A stretch of 64,000 nucleotides of DNA from Mucidula mucida (Eukaryota > Basidiomycota > Agaricomycetes > Agaricales > Physalacriaceae). How positions within the stretch are numbered: the stretch's first letter is position 1; each line of letters begins with the position of its first letter. Location: positions 1 to 64,000 of the forward strand of contig JADNYV010000108.1 in assembly GCA_015501055.1 (NCBI GenBank), given 5' to 3'. The notes under the pieces were generated by a model. The model saw nothing but the letters and a program-made list of their open reading frames with translations, searched no databases and had not been told where the DNA came from. Made by a program: the position numbers and the translations under genes. Below, one piece after another: positions 32,894-43,464 of the stretch.

Positions 32894-33073
32894 CTCGCCC
32901 ACCCTCTGAAAAAGAAAATGCAGCAAAAAATTTCAACTCAACATCAACCGGCGTCGGGTGCGTTAAAACCCAGTGGGAAAAAGCTACCGCGCTAACCCAC
33001 TTCCCGAAACCGGTCATCATCTAAAAAGGTGCCCAGAGGGAGAGGCTCTGCAGATAGCGGCGATACCGTTAGG

Positions 33074-36000
33074 CTATCGCGCTGTGGTCGAACGTTCCTC
33101 CCATACGTCAAGGGCTTCGCAGTCGGCGAGTTCCGTGCGTGAGAGCCAGTGGTCGTGTCCTGCATCGTACCCTCTCCACCGGACAAGGTATTGACGGCCA
33201 CGGCCACGCTTGCGTTCGTCAACTATCTTCTCGATGAAGTATTCTTCAAGCCCGTCCTCAGTCATTACAGGACCAGGTTGCGCGAGCTTGCGGGACGGGA
33301 ACAAGCCGTCATCGTTGGGAGTGTACCGCCGGAGGAGGGAGACGTGGAATGTCGGGAATTCATTTGACGTTGGTATGTCTAGGGTATAGGTCGAATGGTC
33401 AGTATCCTTGTCTAATATCGTGTAAGGGCCGTCGAAGCGGGGAAAGAACTTAGCAGCTCTCTTCTCGCCCTTCTTAGGTCCCTTGTTCGCGTAATTGCGT
33501 CGCCTGTGGAAGGTGGACAGTAGAACACGGTCGCCGATGTTGAAGTCGGGGTCATCCGCTCTGTGTTTATTTGCCGAAGAAGCCTGGCTAACTTTAGCAG
33601 CAGTTAAAGCATCCTGTGCCTCGGCGGTGCGCGTATTCAGTTCATCGATAACCTCATGTGCCAGCTTCTCAGCGTCAGACAGAGTCTGTACCGTCGGTAC
33701 GATTGGGGGCATTGTTCTCGGTGAACGTCCCATCCGGAGTTGGAAACCAGAAAAACCCGTAGAGGCGTTGACAGTATTCATTATGTTGAATCGTATAATC
33801 GGGAGGCATTTTACCCATCCCTTCTGTTGGCGGTCGACGTAAAAGCGGATCGCCTCGTTAACGGACTTGTTGCTGCGTTCAGAAATGCCGTCGGATTCAG
33901 GATGGAACGCGGAAGACATCTTAAGCTTGATTCCGGATATCTGTGTGAACGCCTTCCAAAATTTTGAAACGAACAGTTTGTCGCGGTCTGAGAAGATGTC
34001 ATCTGGTAAGCCGTTCTCGCAGTACCATTCGTTAAAGAATATTACAGCGAAGTCTTCAGCGGTGATATCGTTACGAGTCGGTATAATTCGAATATCAGAA
34101 CCTAACCGGTCGGTCATTGTTACAATGGCGTTGAAACCCTCGTCTTCCGGTAACGGTCCGATGAAATCGATGCCCACTGAGGATCCACGGCTGTCGGGTA
34201 TTGGTGAAGGATGTAAAGGGCCCGCAGGTTTTGTTGTAGTCCCCTTGTTGCGTAGACAGTCCATGCATGCCGGGATGTAGGCTTCGCGAAGGTCTCGCGC
34301 CATGTTTGGCCAGTAGTAGGCATCACGTAGTGCGGCGTAGGCTTTGTCTCCGCCTGCGTGGCCCAGCGCGTCGTGCGCGGATCGGAACAGAGTTTCTCGT
34401 ATGTCCCCGTAACGCGGTATCAGCAAGCGGTCACCGATGTACCACAGACCGTTCCTTTCGGATACATTTGGTAACAGTTTCTCCCCGGAAGCGAACTTTG
34501 CGCAGAAGTTGTCCTTTGTGTAACCTTCCTTAATGTCGTCCACAATGCTCTTGTCCGCGGTGATTTTCAGTACGGAGGCTACAGCGGACGTGGTGCGCGG
34601 CGGCCAGCAAGCGGAGCGGTAGTCGTCGTCTGCGTCGAGGTCGTTGGGTTCGCAGTCATTCGGTGGGCAGTAACGAGACAGAGCGTCGGCGACAGTATTG
34701 TCGATTCCAGGGATGTATGTTATGGTAAAATCATACTGGGACATGGTTTCCATCCATCTAGCTTGTCGTCGTGACAGGTCGCGTTGTCCATCGAAGTTCT
34801 CCAGAGTGCGGTGGTCGGTGTAGACAATGAACTCATTCCCAATCAGGTCAGTGCGCCAGCGTTTCAGAGCACGAATTACCGCCAGCAGCTCTTTTTCGTG
34901 TACCGGGTAATTCAGTTGGGCCTTCTTTAGCTGCATAGAATCGTAAGCCACAGGGCGTGCAGTTTCCCAGGTGGGGCCATAAGACAGGACGGCGCCGGTA
35001 CGTAAGTCGCTAGCATCGCACGTCACAAAGATCTTGTTGACTCCGGAGGTATCATCGTGGTCAATAACCGTTAAGCATTCTCGGGATGTGACGATCTTCT
35101 TGATCGCATCGAAAGCGTTCTGGTGTCGAAGTGTCCATTCTGGAAAGGCAGCGCGGGCAGCATCCGTCGTCAGTGGGGTCAGGATGGCGGTTTGCTCAGC
35201 GAGGCCGGGCAGGAAGTTTGCGAGGTAACGTACGAGTCCCAGGAAGGACAGTACTTCTGTCGTGGACTTGGGTGTTGACCAATTAATGATCTTCTCCGCT
35301 TTCTTGAAGTCAGCTTCGATTCCGCGTCGTGAGATGTGATGACCTAAGAAGTCAATATCAGTACGGAAGAACTGTGATTTCTTTTCATTGCAGTATAGCT
35401 TTGCCTTTCGGAGCGCGTCCAGGATGAGCCGAACGTGTTGTACGTGTTCCTCCAGAGTTTGGGACCATATGATAATGTCATCCAGGTAAACATGGCAGAT
35501 AACGCCGATGTATTGCCGCAGTGCGTCGTTGACACGGCGTTGGTGAACCGCCGGTGAGTTCTTCAGTCCCTGTGGCATCACTAGCCATTCAAATGTCCCG
35601 AGCGGCGTGTTGACAGCAGTGTACTTGACGGAATCTTCGTCCATAAACGTCTGAAAGAAACTGTCGGTCATGTCCATTTTAGAGAACCACTTTCCTTTGC
35701 CCGCATCTGACAGTATCTCGTCGACACGCGGCATTCGGTAGTTGTCACTGATCGTATTCGCATTTAGTTGTCGGTAGTCGTTCACCCAGCGCGGTAACGC
35801 ATTCGGGTCAGCTTTCGGTACGAGGAAGGCCGGGGAAGCGAATTCGGATTGTGAGGGGCGTATACGGCCAGCCTCGAGGTGTCGGTCGATCAGCGTCTGC
35901 CAGGCGTCACGGTACTTCTTTGGGCTGCTATACGAGCGCGAGTTTATCTTCTTGTCTGCGTCTTTTACCTTTATTGACATTTTGAAGGTGTCCTTGGGCA

Positions 36001-38281
36001 TTAAGTTCACGTGTGGTACCGGTTGGAAGACGTCGGCGTATTGATGTTTCGTTCCAGATTCGAGTGCTTCGCACTTCTTCATGGTCGCCAATTCTTCGAT
36101 CCTGTCCCGAACGGCGGCCACTGGATTACGCTCGCATAGTCGCATGTATTCGTTATCTGTAAGACATTCGCTTGTCGTTTCGTATGGGGAGCTGCCTGCG
36201 AAGGGGAGAGACTGGTTTTCAGCCTTCAGCGTCCTCTCCCTTTCCCGTCGCTCGTTTTGCGCATTGACGATGCGGGGTCTGTTCGTCTTCGAGACTGGGC
36301 GAAGAATGTCGAAATCCCTGGTCTTATCAGTCAAGGTCACATTATCGGCATCAAAAACGAGTTTATTGCTTGTTAAGAACGGGAGGCCGAGTATCAAATC
36401 AGAACATAGGTTGGGCGCGATGATTGCGCGAACAGGGCGGGATTTCCATACATCATTACGGTCAGAGACTTTCAGTTTCACCCATTCGGTGAGGGTCGTT
36501 GGGGAATCTATAGCGGAGGAGAGAGCGGTGGATATCTGTATCGGTTCTGATAACTTGCGGCGGGATAAACAGTGCATTTGGACGAATTCTTCGCGGATCA
36601 ATACTATATGGGATCCGGAGTCAATTAGTGCATTCAGAAAGAACGGGGCATCGGAAGTGCGTGTTCGTATGGCACAGGGCCATTGGACGTGCGGTACAGA
36701 GAATGGAACGGGATCCGACGTGATTGAACAGACAGGAGGGGCAGTAGAGTGAGGACTCACCGGAGGTGCAGACATGGAGCGGTTCAGCATGTTCGTTACT
36801 TCATCAGTGTCGGAGTCGTCAGAGTCCCCATCCCCCATGCCGAGGACGGAACTAGTGTTGGTCGGTGCAGTCAGCGAAGCGGGGATATTCCCGCGGATGT
36901 GTGCAACGGGTTCAACGGCGGCGATGGGTGCGGCGTTGCTTGGACGCTTTGGCGCGTCCGTAGCGAGCGTGGAACCGTCCGACATCGTGATACCTTTGTA
37001 TGTGGTACCCGAAGGAAAACCGTTCGGACAGTCGCTAGAAATATGGGCGACGTTCCGTCGACGGCACTTCATGCAGCCGCGGTTCTTGCGCAGGTAATCC
37101 TTTTCGGCATCTGTAAGGGGTGGGCATTTAACGGTGGTGTTGTTGGAAGACGGTTGGGAGCTGGTGTGGGAGGGCTGTGTGCGCGTATTCGGAGCGTTGG
37201 AGCCGTTGTTCAGGCGTTTGTTGGGCAGAGAGGCGGTGGCGGTACCCGCGCGTTCGCGCTTGGTCGCGTTTCCTACCATCTTCGCGACCTTCTCCTGCTC
37301 GTCGTTCCACTTCTTCTCGATGTCCCTCATGCCGGCCACAAAGTTCTTCATATTCTTCTCTTTCTTCAGGTTCTTGTCGTTGTCGTGCTCTATCTGGAGA
37401 GAGGGCAGCATACGAGTGCGGAGGTGATCAAGGAGGCGTTCAGTTGTGATGGGGTTCGTGGTAGCGGTCAACAGCAGCGACGCGACGGACAAGCGGTTGT
37501 ACCAAGAGGCAAAGCTCTCGTCGGCGCCCTGTGCACAGGAAAGGATGTCGGTGCGGAGAGTGTCGGACCAGTCGTCGCGCAGGAACTCTTTTCGCATCTC
37601 TTCAGCCACCTCCGCGATCGACATCGCATCCCAAGCCTTGCTGTTGTTCTTGTACGCATTTTTCAGCATCGGATCTTGGAAGCCAGTGGCAAGAGTGGCG
37701 ATGACAGTGGTAGGGTCGACGGCCCGGATTTTCTGATAGTTGCTGGCCGAGTATTCCCACTCGTTGATGTCGGCAGGCGTGATATCATCCACACCGGCCT
37801 TGAACATGGGCACGCTTTTCGGGTTCGATGTTTCGACACGCGACGAGATGATGGCGGTTGCGATGGCGTCTGTATTGGAGGGCATGGTTAACGATGGCGG
37901 CGCGGAAGGTGCAGTGGGACGAGTTTTGGGGCGCAGCAGTGGGTGGTGGTAGTCCGAAGAGGAAGAAGAGTCGTCTGAATCCTCTGGGGATATGACGCTG
38001 GTTTTGGGGTGTTTGGCCACGTTGGTCTTCTTTGCAATAGAAGCGCCGTCCTCCGAAGTTGGGGTGCCGATTGCACCGGTTTCGTCGGGTGAGTTCGACC
38101 GCGTGCGTGTAGGCGATGGTACAGGCGCAGGAGAGTTTGGCGGGGATGATAGTGGGGAGGAACCATCTTTCTCTTCGGCATTTCCGGCGAGCTGTTTCTT
38201 TCTCAATCTATTCGAACTACGCGATGGCAGTCTTGGCGGCATCCAGGCGATAATTTTCAGGGCTTTCTTAATGGTCTGCAT
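33074..38281 (-). CDS. Gag-Pol polyprotein of Ty3/gypsy chromovirus
   Basis: Single frame of 1,735 residues. Gag ends with a zinc knuckle near residues 400-416 (CMKC...H...C, with longer spacing than the usual CCHC). The aspartic protease has LIDSGSH near 553. Reverse transcriptase has YLDD near 930 (VYLDDIIIWSQ). RNase H has FVTCDASD and VYTDHRTLENF near 1150. Integrase has an HHCC region near 1303-1335 (ALGHAGGDKA, CMDC) and DDE segments (GIDFIGPLP, FSDRDKLFV, FHPESDGISE). The C-terminus (about 1679-1717) is a chromodomain (FIEKIVDERKRG, QYLVRWRGYDAGHDHWL), which in this clade guides integration to particular chromatin. Gag and Pol are in one frame with no stop or shift between them. No inactivating change was seen. 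Confidence 0.96.
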   Translation of the reverse strand: MQTIKKALKIIAWMPPRLPSRSSNRLRKKQLAGNAEEKDGSSPLSSPPNSPAPVPSPTRTRSNSPDETGAIGTPTSEDGASIAKKTNVAKHPKTSVISPEDSDDSSSSSDYHHPLLRPKTRPTAPSAPPSLTMPSNTDAIATAIISSRVETSNPKSVPMFKAGVDDITPADINEWEYSASNYQKIRAVDPTTVIATLATGFQDPMLKNAYKNNSKAWDAMSIAEVAEEMRKEFLRDDWSDTLRTDILSCAQGADESFASWYNRLSVASLLLTATTNPITTERLLDHLRTRMLPSLQIEHDNDKNLKKEKNMKNFVAGMRDIEKKWNDEQEKVAKMVGNATKRERAGTATASLPNKRLNNGSNAPNTRTQPSHTSSQPSSNNTTVKCPPLTDAEKDYLRKNRGCMKCRRRNVAHISSDCPNGFPSGTTYKGITMSDGSTLATDAPKRPSNAAPIAAVEPVAHIRGNIPASLTAPTNTSSVLGMGDGDSDDSDTDEVTNMLNRSMSAPPVSPHSTAPPVCSITSDPVPFSVPHVQWPCAIRTRTSDAPFFLNALIDSGSHIVLIREEFVQMHCLSRRKLSEPIQISTALSSAIDSPTTLTEWVKLKVSDRNDVWKSRPVRAIIAPNLCSDLILGLPFLTSNKLVFDADNVTLTDKTRDFDILRPVSKTNRPRIVNAQNERRERERTLKAENQSLPFAGSSPYETTSECLTDNEYMRLCERNPVAAVRDRIEELATMKKCEALESGTKHQYADVFQPVPHVNLMPKDTFKMSIKVKDADKKINSRSYSSPKKYRDAWQTLIDRHLEAGRIRPSQSEFASPAFLVPKADPNALPRWVNDYRQLNANTISDNYRMPRVDEILSDAGKGKWFSKMDMTDSFFQTFMDEDSVKYTAVNTPLGTFEWLVMPQGLKNSPAVHQRRVNDALRQYIGVICHVYLDDIIIWSQTLEEHVQHVRLILDALRKAKLYCNEKKSQFFRTDIDFLGHHISRRGIEADFKKAEKIINWSTPKSTTEVLSFLGLVRYLANFLPGLAEQTAILTPLTTDAARAAFPEWTLRHQNAFDAIKKIVTSRECLTVIDHDDTSGVNKIFVTCDASDLRTGAVLSYGPTWETARPVAYDSMQLKKAQLNYPVHEKELLAVIRALKRWRTDLIGNEFIVYTDHRTLENFDGQRDLSRRQARWMETMSQYDFTITYIPGIDNTVADALSRYCPPNDCEPNDLDADDDYRSACWPPRTTSAVASVLKITADKSIVDDIKEGYTKDNFCAKFASGEKLLPNVSERNGLWYIGDRLLIPRYGDIRETLFRSAHDALGHAGGDKAYAALRDAYYWPNMARDLREAYIPACMDCLRNKGTTTKPAGPLHPSPIPDSRGSSVGIDFIGPLPEDEGFNAIVTMTDRLGSDIRIIPTRNDITAEDFAVIFFNEWYCENGLPDDIFSDRDKLFVSKFWKAFTQISGIKLKMSSAFHPESDGISERSNKSVNEAIRFYVDRQQKGWVKCLPIIRFNIMNTVNASTGFSGFQLRMGRSPRTMPPIVPTVQTLSDAEKLAHEVIDELNTRTAEAQDALTAAKVSQASSANKHRADDPDFNIGDRVLLSTFHRRRNYANKGPKKGEKRAAKFFPRFDGPYTILDKDTDHSTYTLDIPTSNEFPTFHVSLLRRYTPNDDGLFPSRKLAQPGPVMTEDGLEEYFIEKIVDERKRGRGRQYLVRWRGYDAGHDHWLSRTELADCEALDVWEERSTTAR

Positions 38282-38412
38282 TGTGTAGTCGGTTCGTGTG
38301 TCAATGAATGTATTTTACTCACGGCGGGGTCAATTTCAGTGTTCGGTTCGGTTTCTGTAACGGCGTCGGTGGGTCGGTAAATCTCGCTTTGAGACTGCAG
38401 TTAAAAAAAAAG

Positions 38413-38595
38413 TGTAAGCTCGACTATACCGTCGAGCCACTAAGTCGAAAGTCGCACGTTCGATAACTGGATCAAAGCGTCTTCGTTCGGGTCGAGGTGG
38501 AGGTACGGAAGTAAAGTAAGTAAGTACGTCCGATCGTTGTGTAGATCTAAGTATAGAGAAGTCCGATATGTCCGTTCTGTGTAAGCGGGCTTACA
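38413..38595 (-). repeat. 5' LTR of chromovirus
   Basis: 183 bp, identical by eye to the other LTR. A leader of about 130 nt separates it from the gag ATG at 38281. Confidence 0.95.
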
Positions 38596-38944
38596 GCCTG
38601 AGACGAACGACGATATCTCTGACATGTTTCCAATATGGAGAAAAACGGAGAGAAGGTTTGACGCGGACAGGTTGGATGTCGCACGTTAGCTCCATGACTG
38701 CATCTCCGATCGCGGGCGCTGATGAGACGAGGTAGAGGAACCGCTCCGAGCGGGTAGAGAGCGCATACTGCGATGAGCGCGAATAGGAGTAGTTCACGAC
38801 CAGATCGACACGCCGGTACAGATGCGTTCTCACCCTTCCCCCGAAGATTCGTGAGGCGTTGAGCAGTGACACCAGAGCTGGTGTGTCGTCTGATAAGTGG
38901 TCCACAATAGATTCGACCAGTTCTTGAGGTAGCTCGATCATCAT
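38596..38944 (-). pseudogene. F-box/LRR gene, 5' part, split by retrotransposon
   Basis: ATG at 38942-38944 opens an F-box (MIELPQELVESIVDHLSDDT) followed by RTHLYRRVDLVV and VRDIVVRLR, then the element. Bases 38596-38600 are the right copy of the GCCTG duplication. Together with 32241-32705 and 31791-32191 the coding length is 1,215 nt (404 residues plus stop), an exact multiple of three. Confidence 0.82.
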
Positions 38945-41900
38945 AGCGTCAATCTTTCACATCATAAGCCCGTTACCATAAGCACTGTATACCAAAGACG
39001 AACGTTCGGCCGCCACAACGGGATTTTCCGGGAGATCTTGATTCTATGATTGAGATGAGATGGCCAATCTAGTTGCCGTATGAGGACTTGAAAGCGGTAG
39101 GCAATGGGCACAGCCTACCACAGTGTTTAGCAAGTGTTATTCCCGAGTGGCGAGATTAACCGCAATAATGGTGGGCAGAGGAAGAGCCGTTGCTGTTTTT
39201 GGCTATTTGTCGGGTGTTTGGCTGTAGCACTTGGACCCACCAAGGTTTGCTCACCCAAGTCTAGACACAATTCCAGATACATTTGAAGGTAAAATCTCTT
39301 CCTGATAACATGCTTTCGCTTATCCTTTAGGAAAGACAGAATTAGTGTGACGGTAAAGTGCACGGTGTTGTGCTGTCACAAGGCACATGGCTGTGACCTG
39401 TTCGCGCCGAAGATCCGCCACTCCACTCGCGCCACCATTGTCCTGCTGTCTCACTTCCTGCTGTCGCATTCACACAATCTTTGGTCCATCGTGCACTCTT
39501 CATGGCGGCCGCACGACCACTGGGCGTATCATCTGACTTAACCGATCGCCCGGCCCGGACGGAAAAATGCCCAAAAAACTTTAAGCTTTGTCGAAAACGA
39601 ACCGAGTGTGGTTATCCAGTTCGCTATATCGACGTTTCTTCGGTGCCGCAAAAAATCCTGTACTAGCACCCGGTGGATAACGCATTTTATTCCGATCGAC
39701 TGTGACTTTCTCGCTTGTCGATAGGTTAGTGGCGTTCATGTACCCGAGGAACCGTTGACTCATGACTTGATTCCCTTCAGCGAAGCGCCTTCCGTGTCCG
39801 GACATACTCATACACTAATGTTTCTCGGATGCAAGCGTTCCACGCGACGGGTGCCATGTTCTGGGTGGAATCGTCTTATCCTTTCCTATCACGGGCTTAC
39901 CTGCTGTTTTTCCACCTACTTCTTTTACCTCATCTGGAGGTCCAGTTTCCCCAATGGATATGACCTGGCCCTACTATGGTGAGTCACGTCGTGGCCATGA
40001 GGTGCTACGCCTTGCGGTGCGTCCACCCCCAAAAAACTTGATAATGCCACCAACTCCATGGTGGTCGGGAACGCACTATCCGTTCTCTGGTTTCCCCCGA
40101 CCATCGGGGGTCTCTTCCACTAACCCATTACCGTGGGCCACTCTAACTGTATCGAAACAGCTCAGCAGAAGTGGGTGGGTGGGTAGACTTCCTAGGAATA
40201 GTCCGACCGTGCTCACGCGTTGAGCCCTTGAGATGCATTTGGTGTATGATTAGCGCAACATGATGTTTTCTTTCCACGTCATACGTAAGTTTCCTCCTCG
40301 CATTCGCAAAGGATTGTTCGAAAACACGTATAGATTCCCGACATCCTTTTTCAGAAACTCGAGTCTCGGAAGCAGTTTCGAAATCGTTCAAGACTCGTGC
40401 TTGTAGCCATTTTGCTCATCGATGTGCGCTAACAGGTGTGCTCTCCCTAGTACGTTAGCTCTTGTGGATGGAACACCAAATTCTCCGACAAGCGCTATCT
40501 CCATAGGACATACGGCAAAGCGCATGGGGACCATGCTCGCCGATGGCAATTATTTTTGTTGTTTCTTGTTCTTCAGCCTCATCGGGATTAGCAGAACGAA
40601 CGAGTGGACTGGACAGTGTTTTTTTCCAATGGGGAATTTGGTATCCGATGATTTGGCCTTCGAGGATAAATCGATGACTACTAGCCTTCCCTGTCCTTCG
40701 GGACTTGGGTTACCGACTAATACTAGCAAGACCTTCAAAGACGCGTCGTTACGAATTCTGGAGATCGCCGAATGTTAAACCTCACTTTGGACCACGCTGT
40801 AAGTGGTCTTCCTCTTCCTCTCACACGTCTTTGAGAAGAATCGGCGGCGATGCTGTTTCTCGCACAAGAGGCATTACAGCCCCGGTGCAAGGCTAGTAAT
40901 TCCGTGTTAATTCGCACAACACGACCGGCTATATCCTCACCTCGGAATTGAACGCGTCGGAGGAGATCAACCACGTAAGTTTGAGGCGTTAATCTTCCGG
41001 GCTGAGATATGTTATTTTTCTTGGTTCGCCTAGGGATTACAAAACCTCCGACTAGTACTAACGACATGCAGCAGCACATTGAACCGTGGTTTATCTGCCA
41101 AGAACTTTCTGTTCTGTCGCAGCAACGATTGGATGCGACATGTGCTCAACTACCGTGGCAAAGACCTCTAAACGTGAACCGCAGATCCAAGTCTATCGTG
41201 CACTTCGACGCGATCATGTTCTCCCTCACGTTCATATTCATAGGTGATCAGCAATCACATCAGGGCGCTCGCGCCCTCGGAGAAAGTGATCTGCGTGTTT
41301 CGTCCAGAATGTCCATAAGTATCGGCTTTCGGTCATGCCGTATCGTAACTCTCCCCTTCAAGATGGTTTCGACAAGGTACGTTGTTCTGTATTTCTTCAC
41401 CAAACTTAAACATCCAAACCATCTAGAGCCAACGAAAAGCCTCTGTCGCGCGCTTTACATAAAAAACTGGTCATGGGATGATGTACGCCAACACCAAACG
41501 ATGGTCGCCAGTCACGTTATTATCCTCCGGCTGCAATGCCAAACAACTATCCGGCCCATAATCTCGTCCGCGAAGTTTACGACACGTTCCAAAGCGCTGG
41601 CGCCCGGAAGCAGCCAGCCACCCACCTCTCGGTCTTCTCGCGCGCCTAGTACTAGAAACTTCCTATCGGTCGAACGTCGGGAACACCCACTCTCAGGCGC
41701 ACACACCGTCTGACCTTTCAACCTTCCCAGGCGCAGGCGCACGTTTCCAGCCCCGAGTTCACGGTAAGCCTCCTTTTAGCCTAATGCCTTGAACACCACC
41801 ACCACCACAGGGAGGGAGGAATGCTCGTAAGCTCTTTTGGTGCCATCAGCAGCCCTATCGCCCACCTTGTGCGTTCTGACATGTGTACGTTATACTTGTA

Positions 41901-43464
41901 ACCCTTGCAAACTCGTTTCTGTTTGGCGCGCGCCACCATCAGTGTGTGTGTCTGCGGTGGGGCGCTTGCCGTTGGGGCGCTGGTGTGATGATGGGCACAC
42001 GTCGTGCTTCGCCCACTCCCCACTCGGAGCCGCAATGGTCTTCAAAGCTTGTATGCTAGGATGGGGAAAGCGGTCAGGTTTGCCCATGCTGTGAACCACG
42101 TCACTTCTTCCGTGTGCCTTGGACGTCTGTCACCGTTACGAGATCCCGTGCAAAGCCCTAGAGTTCAGCGCGGTTCGTTATCGCGTTTGGATGTCGAGTT
42201 GATCAAGATGTTTTGATGTGATAAGGATCGCGAGCAACCTTCTTTGTACCTTTGCATGCATCAACGTCGAGCCTGCTGGGTCTGGGTGGATGATCCCAAA
42301 AATAACACTCGCCTCGACTTGGGTTGATGAACAGATGGCCAATGTTTCCCTGAAGACTTCGAGCCTCCCAAAGCCGACTTGCCACCGAACATAAATGCCT
42401 CGCTCCCCCTACTAATAGACCAGGTACATGGCTCTCTATCTTTTCGTAAGGTCCCCCGCTTCTCCTTCTCACAACCACACCCTTGGCACGTCATTACGGC
42501 ACGACGAAGATACGACGTTCGCTCTGCACGTACTGGAAATGAATAGTGGCCATTAAAGGCGACATCAAAGGCTAATTTTTTGGATGACTGAATTGGAGGA
42601 AATTTGGAATTGGGCACACGGAACACAAAAGCAATCAACTGTTGAGCTGATCCGAATTCGAAACTTTGAAAGTATGTTCATCGTGTTGGACACTATGTTT
42701 TTTTAGTGGGTAGATCATGGTGCGCATCATCCTCATGTCACATCATTCTGTTTCATCTGATGCGTAGTAGTGTAACAATGATTCCAGCGCATATTCTACG
42801 CGAAGATTCGCCACATGTGTGTGGTGAGAGCGACGCAGCCCATTCCCAGTCTCTCTCTCTCACGATCGACGGGTGCAAACACGCGGAGTAGTGTCCCATC
42901 TCGCTTGCGCTCCATACGCTGTCCATGAGAAACTCGCACGACCGAACCGGCATGATGACCATTCTTGGGAACGCGCTCCTGGATGCCGTTTTAATTTACA
43001 AAGAACACGTCCACGTCTTTCAGGTCCCTATAATTTCTCCGATCGTGATCTTCATATGATATGATGAATTTGTTTTTACCCCACACCGAATCCGAAGAGA
43101 CGACGTGTTTATGACGCGGGTTGGGGTTATCTACCTGTGTCCCCCCGTTCCCGTGAGCGAGGTAACGAGGATATCGCACAGCTTGGTCGTCAAGCGAGAT
43201 TGCGACCAGATCTACTCGAGAGCGGGCAAGTCAGTTAGGAGACACAAAAAGGGCGACCGGCGGTGTTATTTCGTGTTGGGCCAAAAATACAATGTAGCTT
43301 GGAAAAGCTTGGCACAAGTTGAGATTGTATTTCTGCTTGCGCGATACTAAGACGACAAAAGAGCCCAAAAGGTAAGTAAGACTTTGAGATATGAGTACAG
43401 TACAATTGGAAACAGCGAACGGAGCAAGCGGAGCAAAAAAGAAATGGAGAGGGGCACGGGAGGA
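38945..43464. other. intergenic, 4.5 kb, no recognisable gene
   Basis: The longest frame, 41009-41713 on the plus strand (234 codons, ATG start), has no motif I recognise and may be a chance frame or an orphan. Smaller frames (39127-39363, 40422-40778, 42203-42638) are likewise unassigned. No transposon ends or RNA genes were seen. Confidence 0.45.
41009..41713 (+). CDS. orphan frame, 234 codons, doubtful
   Basis: It opens MLFFLVRLGITKPP and runs through a Ser/Arg-rich end. A frame this long is not expected often by chance, but it shows no family resemblance, no splice structure and no neighbour support. Confidence 0.2.
   Translation: MLFFLVRLGITKPPTSTNDMQQHIEPWFICQELSVLSQQRLDATCAQLPWQRPLNVNRRSKSIVHFDAIMFSLTFIFIGDQQSHQGARALGESDLRVSSRMSISIGFRSCRIVTLPFKMVSTRYVVLYFFTKLKHPNHLEPTKSLCRALYIKNWSWDDVRQHQTMVASHVIILRLQCQTTIRPIISSAKFTTRSKALAPGSSQPPTSRSSRAPSTRNFLSVERREHPLSGAHTV

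Larger units (their letters stand above)
32711..38595 (-). mobile_element. complete Ty3/gypsy chromovirus, 5,885 bp
   Basis: It is bounded by two 183-bp LTRs that read as identical (TGTAAGC...GCTTACA ends) and by a GCCTG duplication. It carries one gag-pol frame on the minus strand with a C-terminal chromodomain. A purine-rich tract next to the 3' LTR (minus strand AGAGGGTGGGCGAG, bases 32894-32907) fits a polypurine tract. The primer-binding site after the 5' LTR was not identified; that stretch starts with a run of T. Identical LTRs and an open frame mean a very recent, probably competent insertion. Confidence 0.95.

Noticed and set aside
36749..37891. 380-codon plus-strand frame
   Set aside because: Antisense shadow of the gag region of the chromovirus; the minus-strand frame has clear domains.
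38403..38412. A-rich run next to the right LTR as a polypurine tract
   Set aside because: The element reads on the minus strand, so this is the primer-site side; the fitting polypurine tract is beside the left LTR.
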